NCBI GenBank assembly: GCA_016874005.1
Contig: VGVQ01000001.1
Coordinates: forward strand, 248,001 to 312,000
Reading direction: 5' to 3'
Length of the DNA stretch: 64,000 nt
Origin: Gemmatimonadota bacterium
GTDB lineage: Bacteria; Gemmatimonadota; Gemmatimonadetes; Gemmatimonadales; GWC2-71-9
Part shown: in pieces, positions 17,509 to 26,976 of the stretch
Layout: every line of letters begins with the position of its first letter
Position numbering within the stretch: position 1 is the first letter of the stretch
Program-made: the position numbers and the translations under genes
Notes under the pieces: generated by a model
The model's database searches: none
The model's input: the letters and a program-made list of their open reading frames with translations, nothing else
What the model was told of the DNA's origin: nothing

Positions 17509-17766
17509 GTGATGACACTCATCCGCGAAGCCCGCTTGCGCCCCGAGTTCGCCCACTTGTACCCCGAGCTCGTCGCGGGACACTGGATGCCCGCGTCCCA
17601 GATCGGCGCGACGATTCTGCTCGCCCAACTCCGATCGGAGCGCGCCCCGTCGCTCGGGGAGCGGCTCCTCGACGAATCGCACTTCGACTTCCGCGGCGGG
17701 GTGGCCCGCGAACCGGCTGGGGACTACCGCACTCGGGTCAACGATCAGGCGCATCAGCAACACTGA
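17509..17766 (+). CDS. Small hypothetical protein
   Basis: An 85-residue soluble protein starting (V)MTLIREARLRPEFAHLYP and containing ERLLDESHFDFRGG. I do not recognise a characterised family. The frame is open further upstream, but the TACACT box 6 bases before the GTG at 17509 argues for this start; the adjacent ATG at 17512 is an alternative. No signal or membrane segment is present. It precedes the OsmC gene by 81 bases. Confidence 0.5.
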   Translation: MMTLIREARLRPEFAHLYPELVAGHWMPASQIGATILLAQLRSERAPSLGERLLDESHFDFRGGVAREPAGDYRTRVNDQAHQQH

Positions 17767-17847
17767 GCGGCACTCGTCAACGTGGCCTGGTTCCACCACA
17801 GGCCGGAGGAACCTCGACCCAGCAACTCGGATCCGCAGGAGGACGCC

Positions 17848-18270
17848 ATGATCATTCGCTCTGCCGAAGCCCGTTGGACCGGTGACCTCAAGACCGGCAA
17901 CGGCTCCCTCAAACTCGGCAGCGGGGCCTACCAAGGGCCATACTCCTTCAATTCGCGCTTCGAAACCGGGACCGGCACCAATCCGGAGGAGCTGCTCGGC
18001 GCGGCCCACGCCGGCTGCTTTACCATGGCGCTCTCGATGATGCTGTCGAACGCCGGCCACCCGCCGGCCTCACTGCACACCACCGCCAAGGTCCACCTCG
18101 GCAAAGTCGCCGAGAAACTCACCATCACCACCATCGAGCTGATCACCGAGGGTCACGTGCCCGGGCTGAGCGTCGAAGAGTTCGAGCGTCACGCCCAGAC
18201 CGCCAAGCGGGATTGCATCCTCTCCCGGGCCATCTCGGCAACCATCTCGCTCAAGGCCACCCTCAAATGA
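17848..18270 (+). CDS. osmC: OsmC-family peroxide-detoxifying protein
   Basis: OsmC/Ohr proteins are cytoplasmic thiol peroxidases that reduce organic hydroperoxides with two catalytic cysteines. The 140 residues match the family. The first catalytic Cys is in [14 protein letters not shown] and the second in [28 protein letters not shown] precedes the first and is the OsmC-type signature. AGGAGG sits 7 bases before the ATG. The stop overlaps the start of the S9 peptidase gene in ATGA, an unusual partner for an OsmC gene. Confidence 0.92.
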   Translation: MIIRSAEARWTGDLKTGNGSLKLGSGAYQGPYSFNSRFETGTGTNPEELLGAAHAGCFTMALSMMLSNAGHPPASLHTTAKVHLGKVAEKLTITTIELITEGHVPGLSVEEFERHAQTAKRDCILSRAISATISLKATLK

Positions 18271-20165
18271 CCCGTGCGGCCCGATTGACGTTCGCGGCGC
18301 TGGGCCTCGCGGCCGCCAGCGCCAGCGCCCAGGGCGACAGGCCAACGATCGATCAGCTCCAGTCGGTGCTGCCCTCGATCGGCGCCAATGAAGCCCCCGT
18401 TTGGACCAAGGACGGCTCCCGCCTCTTTTACCTCGGCACCGACGGGGCGCTCTGGTCGGTCGCCGCGAGCGGGGGGAATTCGGTGCGCCACCTGGCGCTG
18501 GGCGGGGCCAGTCAGCTCAGACGGTCGCCCGACGGCGCCCTCGTCAGCTACGTCAAAGCGGTCCCGGGCGGCAACGACATCCACGGCTGGGACATCGCGG
18601 CCCAGACCGAGCGACGGATCTCGCACTTGTCCGGTCATGTTCGCTCCTATTCGTTCTCGCCGGACGGGCAGCGGATCGCGCTGGCCAACGATCGGCAGGG
18701 GAGCGAGGACATCTACCTGGTGACCACCGCGACCGGTGCCGCGACCCGGATTACCTCGAGCCCGCTCTACGAGGTCTTTCCATCGTTCACGCCGGACGGC
18801 AACACGGTCCTCTACACTCGGCTCGACTCGCGCTGGGTCGATCACGACGTGTTCGCGGTCCCGGCGGCCGGGGGCCCCTCGCGCCTAGTGCTGGCCGACA
18901 AGGACTACTTCGACTATCGCCAGGGGGCCTCGTTCGGCTTTACCAGGGTCTCGCCCGACGGCAAGTCGATCTTGTTCCGGTCGCAGCGAAGCGGATGGGC
19001 CAATTACTGGTTGGCCCCGCTCTCCGGCGGCCCGGCCAGGCCGCTGTCGGCGGAACCCGCCGACCAGAGCGAGGCTCGGTGGTCTCCGGACGGCTCGGAG
19101 GTGCTGTTCCTTTCCATCACCAACGGGACCCAGAGCCTCAAGGTCGCCCGGTCGAGCGGCGGGGCGGCGCGGACGGTGGTCGCGCCGGCGGTCGGGATGG
19201 TCACCCGGGCCGAGTGGTCCCCCGATGGACGGTCGATCTCCTACGGCTTCGGCAACCCGACCAAAGGTCAGGACCTCTACCTCGTCGCGGCCGGCGGCGG
19301 CGCACCAACCCAGCTCACCTTCCCCGGCGCCGACTGCCCGGCACCCTCGTTGTTGATCGAGCCGGAGAAGATCGCTTGGGTCAACGAGGGGCTGACCATC
19401 AACGCCTACCTCTACAAACCCAAGGGACTTCGCCCCGGGGACAAGGTCCCGGTGATCATGCTGGTGCACGGGGGACCGACCTCGCAGTTCAGCGATAACT
19501 ACCAGCTCCAGGCCCAGTTCTTCGCGAGCCGAGGATACCTGGTGATCGCGCCTAACGTGCGGGGCAGCTCCGGGTACGGCAAGGTCTTCGAGGACCTCAA
19601 CAACCGCGACTGGGGCCACGGCGACCTTCGCGACGTGCTCGCCGGCGTGGCCTGGGCCAAGCGCCAACCGTACGTCAATCCCGCCAAGATCGGGATCACC
19701 GGGATCAGCTACGGCGGGATGCTCACGATGTACGCCATCTCCTTCGCGCCCGGAGTATTCCAGGCCGCCATCTCGGGGTCCGGCTACGGCGACGTCAAGG
19801 ACTTCCACACCGTGGTACCGGTCCTCCAGCACAGTCAGCTGCTCCACTACGAGCTGGGCAAGTGGCCCTCGACGCCCGCGGTCGAAGCCATCTACCGGCG
19901 GAGCTCGGCGATCCTCAAGGCCAAGGACGCCACCGCCCCCGCCATGATCATTCATGGTTATGGGCTCGACGTCCTCGACACCGAGTATGCTGCCTGGAAG
20001 TATTCCCGGGAGCTGGCCAAGCACTCCAAGATCGTCGAGTACAAGTCGTACCCCGGCGAGACCTACTACGTCTACGGGCGGGAGAACACCAAGCAGATGT
20101 TGGGCGACATGCTCGAGTTCTTCGACCGCTACCTCAAGGACCCGTCGGCGGACGCCGGCCGGTAG
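18267..20165 (+). CDS. Secreted S9-family peptidase with TolB-like propeller, catalytic His not evident
   Basis: Prolyl-oligopeptidase-like serine peptidases cleave small peptides in the periplasm. The 632 residues have a signal peptide (RLTFAALGLAAASASAQ), a WD/TolB-like propeller with SPDG repeats (SPDGALV, FSPDGQRI, SPDGKSI, WSPDGRSI), then the hydrolase domain. The nucleophile is S481 in GISYGG, and HGGPTSQFS and NVRGSSGYG match the family. The usual final His (in an EGHGF-like context) is replaced by YPGETYYVYGREN, so the enzyme may be inactive or use a different base. It is coupled to OsmC and converges with the ABC permease. Confidence 0.82.
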   Translation: MTRAARLTFAALGLAAASASAQGDRPTIDQLQSVLPSIGANEAPVWTKDGSRLFYLGTDGALWSVAASGGNSVRHLALGGASQLRRSPDGALVSYVKAVPGGNDIHGWDIAAQTERRISHLSGHVRSYSFSPDGQRIALANDRQGSEDIYLVTTATGAATRITSSPLYEVFPSFTPDGNTVLYTRLDSRWVDHDVFAVPAAGGPSRLVLADKDYFDYRQGASFGFTRVSPDGKSILFRSQRSGWANYWLAPLSGGPARPLSAEPADQSEARWSPDGSEVLFLSITNGTQSLKVARSSGGAARTVVAPAVGMVTRAEWSPDGRSISYGFGNPTKGQDLYLVAAGGGAPTQLTFPGADCPAPSLLIEPEKIAWVNEGLTINAYLYKPKGLRPGDKVPVIMLVHGGPTSQFSDNYQLQAQFFASRGYLVIAPNVRGSSGYGKVFEDLNNRDWGHGDLRDVLAGVAWAKRQPYVNPAKIGITGISYGGMLTMYAISFAPGVFQAAISGSGYGDVKDFHTVVPVLQHSQLLHYELGKWPSTPAVEAIYRRSSAILKAKDATAPAMIIHGYGLDVLDTEYAAWKYSRELAKHSKIVEYKSYPGETYYVYGRENTKQMLGDMLEFFDRYLKDPSADAGR

Positions 20166-20171
20166 CTCCCC

Positions 20172-20191
20172 GGACCCGGCGGGCCGGGTCC
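20172..20191. terminator. Hairpin between convergent S9 peptidase and ABC permease genes
   Basis: GGACCCGG-CGGG-CCGGGTCC forms an 8-bp perfect stem with a 4-base loop in the 25 bases between two convergent stops. On the plus strand it is followed by TATTCG rather than a strong T run, so it is a plausible bidirectional terminator. Confidence 0.55.
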
Positions 20192-22554
20192 TATTCGTAC
20201 CCCAACGCCCGCCGGGTCTCCACCCGCATCGCCTGCCACGCGGGCCAGGCCGACGCCGCGCTGGCGACGACGACGACGATCCCGAGCCACGTCGCCACCC
20301 CGCCCGGGGTTGGCAGATAGTGAATCGGCACCGCGATCATGATCCGGCTGAACGCCTTGGCCAGCGTCACGCTCATCGGGACCGACAACGGCAGCGCCAC
20401 GAGCCAACTCGCCAACCCGATCACCAGGCCTTCGATGAGAACCAGCCGGAAAATGGTCGGGTGGCGAGCCCCGATCGCTTTCAACACGCCGATCTCACGG
20501 GTCCGTTCCAGCACCGCGAGACTCATCGTGGCCGCGAGGCCCATCCCGCCCACGACCATCATGACCCACCCCATCAGCCCGAGGAACTCCGCCACCATCA
20601 CCAGGTGATCCTCCATGGCCCGACGACCCTCCTCGACCCTGAGGCTCGTCGCGACCGGCAAGCCGGCCTCGACGAACGCGGTCCGGAGGCGTTGGATCAG
20701 GTCGATCTGAGTGGCGAAGTCGGTGAGCGGGGTCGCGACCATCAGGCTGCCGACCGAGTGCCCGCCGCGAGTGAACGTCGCTCGGGGGAGGTACGCGACC
20801 GGCGCCGGCCCGGCATCGACCAGACCCATGACTTCGAACCGACGCCGGTCGCCTCCGAGGAGCACCGTCACGCTGTCGCCGACCTCGACGCCCGGCTCGA
20901 GTCGCTGCCAGGCCCGACTCACGACGATGTTGGCGGTGTCGCCGGCGGCCAGCCAGCGTCCGGCGATGGGAACCTGGGCGACGATGGCGCTCGGGATCGG
21001 CGGGGCCATGACCGGGAAGCCATCGCTCGCGGTCCCGTCGGCGTGGGGCACTTCGGCGCGGGCGGTACCCCAGGCCTCGACCCGCCCAGCCCCCTCGACC
21101 CGCCTCGCGACGGCCTCGATCGATTCGGCGGGAGCCGGGTCGGCCAACCGCAAGCTCACGTTGTAGCCCTGACGGGCGTACATCAGGTCGACCGACTGGC
21201 CGATGGCGAACTCGAGATTGGCCGCGCCGAGATACACCCCGCCACCGGCGGCCAGAACCCCGAGCGTCATCGCGACCCGAACGCGCCGGCGGGCGGCGTT
21301 GCGAAATCCCAGCAGCGTCAGGCGGGACCATCCCGGGCCGCCGACGGCGACGACCGTCTCGCCGCGGGCCGGCCCCGGTCCCCTGAGGAGTTCGGCGACC
21401 GGCATCCGGGTGGCCCGCCGGACCGGCACCCAGGCAGCCACCAGCGGCACCAGCAAGCCGATCGCCGCCTGGAGCACGACCACGCCGACCGGGACCGGAA
21501 TTCCCGCGGCATCGAAGTTGAGCAACTCCGCCTTGAGGGTACCGTACCAGCGACCGAGCCACAGGGCGACCGGAATCCCGAGCAGGGCGGCGGCGGCGCC
21601 TAACGCCAACGCGAAGAGCAGGTAGATCGCCGCGAGCTGATCCCACCGGGCGCCGATCGCCTTGAGCACCCCGATCTGACGCCTCTCCCCGGCCAGTACC
21701 GCCGCGATCAAGTTGACGACCAGGAACCCGCACAAGACCAGGGCCATCGCACCGAAGGCGCCCTGGGTGTAGAGGAGCGAGTTCATCTGACCGGCGTGGA
21801 CGTGCTCGCCGGGCTCCGGCACCTCGACGTCGTCCACCACTCGACCCGTCGCCTCGATCGCCGCCTTGGCTCGGTAGGCGATCCGGCGCACCTCGTCCCG
21901 CGGGAGCGATCGATCCGCCACCAGCAGCTTGATCTCATCGAAGCCCGGGGCGAGGCCGAGCCGAACCACCGCCTCGGGCGACACGAAACCGTAGACCACG
22001 TTCTCCATCCAGCCTGGCGCGAGCCCCACGTCTCGGGCGGTGCCGCTGACCGTAAACGGCTGGGGGTCGCGGTCGCCGGCCGCGACCAGGGCCTGGTCAC
22101 CCACCCCGAGCCCCGCGAACGCCAGGGACGATCGTTCGATCACGATGGTCGTGTCGTCGGGCCAGGTCCCCGACAGCAACCGGAGCGCACCGATCCGGAC
22201 CTCGGCGAATTCGGGGGCCACGAACAACCAGGCCGGACGCCAGCGCCCGCCGCCGTGCACCGTGCCGACGACGGTCCGGCGCGCCTCGGCGGCACCGACG
22301 CCGGGGACCGCCCGGATGGTCGCGAGCAGGGCGCTATCGACCGCGCCGGTCCGGATCGTCGCGGACGCCGGGTCGCTCGCCAGGTACTGGACTCGGGTGA
22401 CCCGTTGAACCAGGGCCCAGGTAATGAGCACCGTTCCCGCCCCGGCCAGGCCCGCCGCGATTGCCACGACGACCAGCGCGCTTCGGCCCCGATGGAGCCA
22501 GAGGTCGCGCCAGACTTTTCGCCAGCGGGGCCTAACCATGGATGAAGGTGTCAC
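20191..22554 (-). CDS. FtsX-like ABC transporter permease
   Basis: The 787 residues contain an N-terminal membrane helix (SALVVVAIAAGLAGAGTVLI), a periplasmic MacB-type domain, an FtsX triple-helix domain containing ERRQIGVLKAIGA, a second soluble region, and a second FtsX domain with ERTREIGVLKAIGARHPTI. Two FtsX domains are typical of permeases that extract lipids or lipoproteins or export amphiphiles. Its GTG overlaps the stop of the ATPase gene (GTGA), so the two proteins form one transporter. No membrane-fusion partner gene lies beside it. Confidence 0.88.
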   Translation of the reverse strand: MTPSSMVRPRWRKVWRDLWLHRGRSALVVVAIAAGLAGAGTVLITWALVQRVTRVQYLASDPASATIRTGAVDSALLATIRAVPGVGAAEARRTVVGTVHGGGRWRPAWLFVAPEFAEVRIGALRLLSGTWPDDTTIVIERSSLAFAGLGVGDQALVAAGDRDPQPFTVSGTARDVGLAPGWMENVVYGFVSPEAVVRLGLAPGFDEIKLLVADRSLPRDEVRRIAYRAKAAIEATGRVVDDVEVPEPGEHVHAGQMNSLLYTQGAFGAMALVLCGFLVVNLIAAVLAGERRQIGVLKAIGARWDQLAAIYLLFALALGAAAALLGIPVALWLGRWYGTLKAELLNFDAAGIPVPVGVVVLQAAIGLLVPLVAAWVPVRRATRMPVAELLRGPGPARGETVVAVGGPGWSRLTLLGFRNAARRRVRVAMTLGVLAAGGGVYLGAANLEFAIGQSVDLMYARQGYNVSLRLADPAPAESIEAVARRVEGAGRVEAWGTARAEVPHADGTASDGFPVMAPPIPSAIVAQVPIAGRWLAAGDTANIVVSRAWQRLEPGVEVGDSVTVLLGGDRRRFEVMGLVDAGPAPVAYLPRATFTRGGHSVGSLMVATPLTDFATQIDLIQRLRTAFVEAGLPVATSLRVEEGRRAMEDHLVMVAEFLGLMGWVMMVVGGMGLAATMSLAVLERTREIGVLKAIGARHPTIFRLVLIEGLVIGLASWLVALPLSVPMSVTLAKAFSRIMIAVPIHYLPTPGGVATWLGIVVVVASAASAWPAWQAMRVETRRALGYE

Positions 22555-23222
22555 CGGACCATCCGCCCGTCGCTCAACCTCACCGTTCTGGTCGCGAACC
22601 GCTCGGCGCTCGGTTCGTGGGTTGCCATGATGACGGCATGGCCGTCGGCCCGCAGCTCCGCCAGCGCCGTGAGCAGACCGCGGGCGCTGGCACTGTCGAG
22701 GTTGCCGGTGGGTTCGTCGGCGAGGATGACCGGCGGCTCATTGGCGAGCGCCCGGGCGACGGCAACCCGCTGTTGCTGGCCGCCCGAGAGCGCACCAGGG
22801 AACTTCTCGGCCTGGTCAGCGATGCCGAGCCGTGCCAGCAAGGCCTCGGCTCGAGGGCGCCGCTCGGCGGCGGGCCACCGGTCGGCGAAGTCCATCGGGA
22901 GCATCACGTTTTCGGCGACGGTGAGGGTCGGCAGCAGCTGGAAGAACTGGAACACGATACCGACGGCGCGGCCCCGCCAGGCGGACAGGGCGGCTTCGCC
23001 TAACGCGTGGACGGCGACCCCGCCGACTTGGACCGCGCCGGAACTGGGCCGGTCGATGCCGGCCAGCATACTCAGCAGGGTGGACTTCCCGCTGCCGGAC
23101 GGGCCGACCACGGTGACGAACTCGCCCGCGTCCACCGAGAGCGACACCTCGGAGAGGGCGGTGAACGGCCGCTCGCCGCCAGGATATTCCTTGGTCACCG
23201 CGTGGACTTCCACCAGCGCCAT
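22551..23222 (-). CDS. ABC transporter ATPase, LolD/MacB type
   Basis: This is the ATP-hydrolysing subunit of the FtsX-type transporter, cytoplasmic face. The 223 residues carry Walker A GPSGSGKST, Q-loop VFQFFQLLPTLTVAENV, signature LSGGQQQRVAVARAL, Walker B ILADEPTGNLD and the H-loop MATHE. The ATG at 23222 was chosen because GGGAGG lies just upstream and MALVEVHAVTKEYPGG is a usual family start. It is the first gene of the two-gene operon and divergent from the DUF1579-like gene. Confidence 0.94.
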   Translation of the reverse strand: MALVEVHAVTKEYPGGERPFTALSEVSLSVDAGEFVTVVGPSGSGKSTLLSMLAGIDRPSSGAVQVGGVAVHALGEAALSAWRGRAVGIVFQFFQLLPTLTVAENVMLPMDFADRWPAAERRPRAEALLARLGIADQAEKFPGALSGGQQQRVAVARALANEPPVILADEPTGNLDSASARGLLTALAELRADGHAVIMATHEPSAERFATRTVRLSDGRMVR

Positions 23223-23396
23223 GATGCCTCCCGGTCGTTTTGGCGGTGGCGACACGATACCAGGCTGGCCCTGGCGGAAGCCATGGGACGCGGCGTCATT
23301 GGGCGACGCCATTCCCCATCGAGCGATTGGTCGGCGCGATCCGATTGCCTCGACCGGCATCCGCGCGGAGAATCCCTGTCATCCGAGGAGGTCGTC

Positions 23397-23993
23397 ATGC
23401 CGATACCCGTCCGGCTCACCCTGGTCGCCGCGCTGGTGGCGCTGCCGGCGATGGCGCAGCACCCCACCCGCGGGGGCGGCCAGCGGGCTTCGCTACCCGG
23501 GCCCGAGGCCAAGCAATTCGATTTCCTGATCGGCCAGTGGCAGCTGGTGGTGCGGCCCAAGGTCAGCAGCCTGGCGGCCCGAATCCACGGGGCGCCGAAA
23601 CTGGCGGGAACCCTCAAGGCCTGGCGCGCCTTCGATGGCTTCGGGGTGGAGGACGAACTCCGGGTCGTCGACGGGTCCGGCAACCCGACGGCGTACTCGC
23701 ACGCCCTTCGGGTCTACGACCTCGCCAGCGGGCGGTGGCAGATCACGACCCTCGACGTCTATCGGGCCCGGTTCTCGACCGCCACCGCGCAGTGGAACGG
23801 GACCGAGATGGTGACGACCGGCACCGGAACCGACCCCGAAGGTCGCCCGATCCAGACTCGGACCCGGTTCACCGCCATCACCAAAGATGGATTCCGGATG
23901 GTTCAGGACCGATCGGCGGACGACGGGAAGAACTGGGAGGCGGCGGTGCTGTCGATCGAGGCGAAGCGAGTGGCGGCGACCGCCCCTCGGTAG
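23397..23993 (+). CDS. Secreted DUF1579-like protein
   Basis: The 198 residues start with a signal peptide (RLTLVAALVALPAMAQ) and then show the DUF1579-like entry motif KQFDFLIGQWQLVV, with later beta strands (RWQITTLDVYRARF). Family members are predicted lipocalin-like barrels of unknown role. GAGGAGG precedes the ATG by 6 bases. A sensor kinase gene follows 40 bases later. Confidence 0.65.
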   Translation: MPIPVRLTLVAALVALPAMAQHPTRGGGQRASLPGPEAKQFDFLIGQWQLVVRPKVSSLAARIHGAPKLAGTLKAWRAFDGFGVEDELRVVDGSGNPTAYSHALRVYDLASGRWQITTLDVYRARFSTATAQWNGTEMVTTGTGTDPEGRPIQTRTRFTAITKDGFRMVQDRSADDGKNWEAAVLSIEAKRVAATAPR

Positions 23994-24033
23994 GCTCGGA
24001 CGCCTCCATGGACCCTTGCCGGGGGCAGGGCCG

Positions 24034-25086
24034 GTGACCGATCCTTCGCCGATGCGCCGACCGTGGGTGTGGCTCCAGATCGTCATCGGGTGGCTCCCGG
24101 TCTGGGCCCTCTACACCCTGCTCGTCATCACCGCTCACCCGGGGTCGCACGGGTGGCGGGCGCCGCTCGCGGGGGCTCGGGCCATCGCGGCGGCGGCGGT
24201 CCTGGGATTCGCCGTCGACCGACTAACTGTTCGTTGGCCCTGGCCCCGTCCGGTCCGCCCGGGGTTCGTCCTCCGCCACATCGTCGCGGCGGCTGGGTTC
24301 GCGGCCGCCTGGATCGTCATCGTGAGCGCGGTGGAAAGCGCCCTCCGGGGGCGGTTGGGCGTGGTGTCGACGCCGAACGGGGTATCGCCATTCTTCATTC
24401 TCGGCATCTGGCTCTACGTGATGGTGGCCGGGGTCTCGTACGCGGCCCGAGCCACCGAGCGGGCCGCCCGGGCGGAAGCGGCCGCGGTGGAGGCCGAGCT
24501 GGCGGCCCTTCGCTCCCAACTCAACCCGCATTTCCTGTTCAACACCCTGCACACCGTGGTCCAGCTGATTCCCACCGACCCCGTGCTCGCGGGGAAAGCC
24601 GCCGAGCAGTTGGCGGGGCTGCTCCGAACCGTTCTGGGGCGGGACCGCGACGTGGTCCGACTGACCGAGGAGCTGGCATTCGTCGAGGGGTACCTCGCGA
24701 TCGAACGGATTCGCTTCGGCGATCGGCTGGCGGTGCGTCGTGACGTCCCGGACGCCCTTCTCGACCTCGAGGTGCCGTCGTTCGCCGTCCAGACCCTGGT
24801 CGAGAACGCGGTCCGTCATGGCGCCGGACCCAAGGTGGGCTCGACGACCGTTTGGCTCCGGGCCCGACGCGACGGGACGTCGCTCACGGTGGAAGTCGCC
24901 GACGACGGGGCGGGGATCCGACCCACTACCGGATCGACGGTCTCGTCGGCCGCTTCGGTGGGCACCGGACTCAAGCGGCTCCGCGATCGGCTTCAGGCCC
25001 GCTATGGGTCTCTGGCGTCGCTGGTGACGAGCGGATCGCCCGATGGCTACCGGGCGATCCTCAGGGTGCCGATCGCGGATGACTAA
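24034..25086 (+). CDS. LytS/YehU-type membrane sensor histidine kinase
   Basis: It phosphorylates the downstream LytTR response regulator. The 350 residues have four membrane helices (about residues 10-140), a short coiled coil (TERAARAEAAAVEAELAALR), and the His_kinase domain with phosphoacceptor His in QLNPHFLFNTLH. The ATP-binding boxes are FAVQTLVENAVRHG (N box), VEVADDGAGI (G1) and VGTGLKRLRDRLQARYG. The start is GTG at 24034; an ATG 18 bases on is an alternative. The gene overlaps the regulator by 8 bases. Confidence 0.9.
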   Translation: MTDPSPMRRPWVWLQIVIGWLPVWALYTLLVITAHPGSHGWRAPLAGARAIAAAAVLGFAVDRLTVRWPWPRPVRPGFVLRHIVAAAGFAAAWIVIVSAVESALRGRLGVVSTPNGVSPFFILGIWLYVMVAGVSYAARATERAARAEAAAVEAELAALRSQLNPHFLFNTLHTVVQLIPTDPVLAGKAAEQLAGLLRTVLGRDRDVVRLTEELAFVEGYLAIERIRFGDRLAVRRDVPDALLDLEVPSFAVQTLVENAVRHGAGPKVGSTTVWLRARRDGTSLTVEVADDGAGIRPTTGSTVSSAASVGTGLKRLRDRLQARYGSLASLVTSGSPDGYRAILRVPIADD

Positions 25087-25817
25087 CATTGTTCGAGCCC
25101 TGATCGCCGACGACGAGCCGGTGGCCCGTCGCGGCCTCGCGAGGCTGCTCGGCGAGTTTGATTGGATTGCGGTGGTGGGCGAGGCGGCCAACGGCGACGA
25201 GGCCGCCGAGCTGATCGACCGGCTCCGCCCTGACCTGGTGTTTCTCGACATCCAGATGCCCGGCAAGTCTGGAATCGAGGTGCTCGCCGCGACGACCGAG
25301 CGACCCCACGTGGTGTTCACCACGGCGTACGCGCAACACGCGGTGGCCGCGTTCGAGTTGGGGGCGCTCGACTACTTGCTCAAGCCCTTCGGGCGCGATC
25401 GGTTGGCGACGACGATCGAGCGGGTGCGCGGCACCCTCGGCTCGGGGCAATCGGACAGCGACGTCGGCCGCTACCGTGAGATGACCGGGGGGGCGCCGCT
25501 CGCGCGGCTGTACGCTCGGACCGCAACCGCGGTGGTGCCGATCGCGGTCGACGAGATACTATGGTTCGAGGCCCGGGGAGACTATGTCGCCGCGCACCTT
25601 GCCAAGGGGAGGCATCTTCTCCCGGGGTCGCTCGCGACCCTCGAGGCCCGACTCGACTCGATTCGCCAGGATTCACCGGGCCTATCTTGTCAACCTCGCG
25701 GCCGTCCGGGAGTTCCGGCGCGCGGGCAAGGACCGGTTCGTCGCGGTGCTTAGCTCCGGCCAGGAACTGCCGGTGAGCCGGCAGCGGGCCCAGCATCTCC
25801 GGGGCTGGACCCGGTGA
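25079..25817 (+). pseudogene. LytTR response regulator with frameshift in the DNA-binding domain
   Basis: The receiver domain is intact: acidic pocket IADDEPVARRG, phosphorylated Asp in LVFLDIQMPGKSG, and the Lys in LDYLLKPFGRD. The LytTR DNA-binding domain begins normally (VDEILWFEARGDYVAAH) but the frame breaks near 25649-25663. The original frame runs on to a stop at 25753 as non-family sequence, while the rest of LytTR (RFARIHRAYLVNLAAVREF ... LPVSRQRAQHLRGW) is in another frame ending at 25817. The break lies in CGACT-CGACT-CGATT; adding one CGACT unit restores a perfect LytTR reading. Either a real 5-bp slippage deletion or an assembly error. Confidence 0.85.
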
Positions 25818-25876
25818 GACCGCAGGAACGAGCCGGTCCCTCAGCCCAAAATCACCGCGGCCGCTCCGGAGCCGAA

Positions 25877-25900
25877 GCCGGCGACCCTTATGTCGCCGGC
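25877..25900. terminator. Hairpin between convergent response regulator and lipoprotein genes
   Basis: GCCGGCGAC-CCTTAT-GTCGCCGGC is a perfect 9-bp stem with a 6-base loop in the 103-bp gap between convergent genes. It has no T run on either side, so termination may be weak or Rho-assisted. Confidence 0.45.
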
Positions 25901-25920
25901 ACTCGGCACCGATTCCACGT

Positions 25921-26976
25921 TCAGATGCCCAACCCTATCAGGAGCAGCACCCCAGCCGGCGCCAACAGCCCGCCGATCAGTTCGAAGACGCCCTCGGCGA
26001 ACTTCACCACCGCGCCCAACGCCTCGAGTTCTTCAGCGGTCAGATCTCGACCGCCCTCGCCCTTGATCACCGGCTTCTCCGCGGTCCCCGTCACCGTCGC
26101 GAACAGCTTGCCGTTGGCGGTGATCGTGGCGTTGATCGCGCCGGCCGAACCGGTGACTTTGATGACCAGCACGTCGTCACCGGCCTTGACCCTCAAGTCG
26201 ATCTGCCCCGCCCCGCCCGATTCGCCGGCCTGGCCCACCAGCTTGGCTTCGACGGAGAATCGCTGGCTGGGAACCTCGATCTTGCCCTCGATGGTGGCGG
26301 TGCCACCCCTGCCGAACAGCTGACCGTTGGTCGACAGATCGAAGTTGATCCGCTCGGTACCGTCGCTCAGGTAGCCAACGACCTTCACCGTGGCGTTCGA
26401 GATCGAGCCACTGAGATCGAAGCTGTACTCGAGGTGGGTTATCGACCCCGATACCACCTTGAGCTTGAGCCCGGCACTGGTGGCCGACGATGCCTTCTCG
26501 TCGGTGAGATCCGCATAGCCAATCTCCTGGGCCGGGTTCGGCCGGCCCTGCTCGCCCTCGCGATAGAGAATGAACCGCACCCCGTTCGCCGGCGCTCCGG
26601 CGCGGCTCGACACGACGTATTCCTTGGTTGCCGGATCGTACACGAAGGTCTTGCCGAAAACGCTCGGGCGAATCACCGGAATGGCGTTCGGGCCGCCCAG
26701 AGCGGGCCGGGTGAGCGTCGCGATGTCCTGCACCGCCGCGATCAGCCGCCCCGCGGCCGAGGCCCCGGCGGGAACCGAGCCGGGGATCTGACCAGCCAGG
26801 TTCCGAAAGCTGGCCAGCACCGGCGCCGCGCTCACCCGTTCGATGGTGGCAACCCCATCGGTCATTTGGCGGGCGTTGAATTCTCCCTGATCGCCCCCGG
26901 GTCCGGTTCCGTCGGAGCACGCCGCCACGACCGCCACCGGTACAACCCACGCGAGTTTTCGCATCGTGCCCATCAT
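25921..26976 (-). CDS. Large lipoprotein of unknown function, last gene of the sigma-factor operon
   Basis: The 351 residues begin with a lipoprotein signal (RKLAWVVPVAVVAAC) followed by SDGTGPGGD, very like the STDGTGPD of the lipoprotein at 1.2 kb. The middle is beta-rich (GSITHLEYSFDLSGSISNA), and the C-terminus ends in a hydrophobic segment (LLAPAGVLLLIGLGI) that could insert in a membrane. GAGGAGG lies 7 bases before the first ATG at 26976; ATG at 26964 is an alternative. It is translationally coupled to the Spy-like gene and probably belongs to the envelope-stress output of the ECF sigma factor. Confidence 0.68.
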   Translation of the reverse strand: MMGTMRKLAWVVPVAVVAACSDGTGPGGDQGEFNARQMTDGVATIERVSAAPVLASFRNLAGQIPGSVPAGASAAGRLIAAVQDIATLTRPALGGPNAIPVIRPSVFGKTFVYDPATKEYVVSSRAGAPANGVRFILYREGEQGRPNPAQEIGYADLTDEKASSATSAGLKLKVVSGSITHLEYSFDLSGSISNATVKVVGYLSDGTERINFDLSTNGQLFGRGGTATIEGKIEVPSQRFSVEAKLVGQAGESGGAGQIDLRVKAGDDVLVIKVTGSAGAINATITANGKLFATVTGTAEKPVIKGEGGRDLTAEELEALGAVVKFAEGVFELIGGLLAPAGVLLLIGLGI

